The notes under the pieces are model-generated. The model saw nothing but the letters and a program-made list of their open reading frames with translations. It was not told the DNA's origin and made no database searches. Source: Methylophilus sp. Leaf416 (GTDB lineage Bacteria; Pseudomonadota; Gammaproteobacteria; Burkholderiales; Methylophilaceae). Taken from it: DNA of 64,000 nucleotides. The position numbers were made by a program, and so were the translations under genes. Location: positions 578,289 through 642,288 of the forward strand of contig NZ_LMQS01000002.1 in NCBI RefSeq assembly GCF_001424665.1, written 5' to 3'. Positions 63,778 through 64,000 of the stretch are shown in pieces. Position 1 is the stretch's first letter, and each line of letters opens with the position of its first letter.

Positions 63778-64000
63778 GCCATAACTTGATTGATGCAACT
63801 GCCATCCCTGAAGCATTTTGACCTTCATAAGACAACGTTTTTTTGATTAGCCCTAATGGGTCAATGACATGCTTGTTTTGGATGCTTATGATGCAGGCAA
63901 ATGAGGGAGAAGACTCACAACAACAGCCGACCTAGCGGTTAAATGCCTGGTTAACGGCGCAAACAACAGCAATACAGATTTCATGGCAGTCTATTTTGAG
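63778..64000. other. End of window, no gene seen
   Basis: 223 bp upstream of the rimP promoter. No tRNA, no long frame and no repeats were found. A gene beginning beyond the window edge cannot be excluded. Confidence 0.5.

Overview
The window looks like a chromosome segment of a betaproteobacterial methylotroph, probably Methylophilaceae (Methylotenera/Methylophilus type). This is inferred from the gene content, protein sequences and order (gltB-gltD-hemE; rimP-nusA-infB-rbfA-truB followed by rpsO and pnp; biosynthetic ilvA next to rpiA). No database search was possible.

Layout. 1-7.1 kb: glutamate synthase (gltB cut by the window edge, then gltD) and hemE. 7.1-21.1 kb: a 14,006-bp accessory element. 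21.2-31.8 kb: cytochrome b561, a periplasmic metallo-beta-lactamase-fold protein, a three-gene lipid A modification operon behind a strong sigma-54-type promoter, a porin/phosphate-binding-like pair, and a histidine kinase with a sigma-54 response regulator that may control this block. 31.9-43.6 kb: LigB-type dioxygenase, two DoxX genes around a LysR gene, a TetR-controlled RND pump, pcm, tolC and small metabolic genes. 43.7-53.8 kb: pnp, rpsO, a PfkB kinase, tRNA-Phe, rhodanese/TusA sulfur carriers, a lipoprotein beta-propeller, ilvA, rpiA, phoU, yggX and dgkA. 53.8-57.4 kb: TonB receptor, DUF2946-like protein and an exported histone-deacetylase-like hydrolase. 57.4-63.7 kb: truB, rbfA, infB, nusA, rimP.

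The most interesting region is 7113-21118. It has terminal inverted repeats (31 of 34 positions identical), an exact 9-bp target duplication (CGCAATGAG), and a transposase-like gene just inside the left end. Removing the element and one duplication copy restores a perfect bidirectional terminator hairpin between hemE and the cytochrome b561 gene: the element landed in the terminator loop. Each end also carries its own terminator, so termination of both flanking genes is kept and the cargo is insulated.

The cargo looks like a compact defence island. It holds a WYL (BrxR/CapW-like) regulator with two operator-like palindromes, an N6-adenine methyltransferase overlapping a PD-(D/E)XK nuclease candidate, a GNAT-PUA / ASCH / GNAT triad, a membrane protein paired with a P-loop kinase, an orphan DUF2384 antitoxin-like protein, and a 587-aa protein with a C-terminal HEPN-type RX4H motif. 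No integrase, phage structural gene or conjugation gene is visible. Functions inside the element are inferred from motifs and context.
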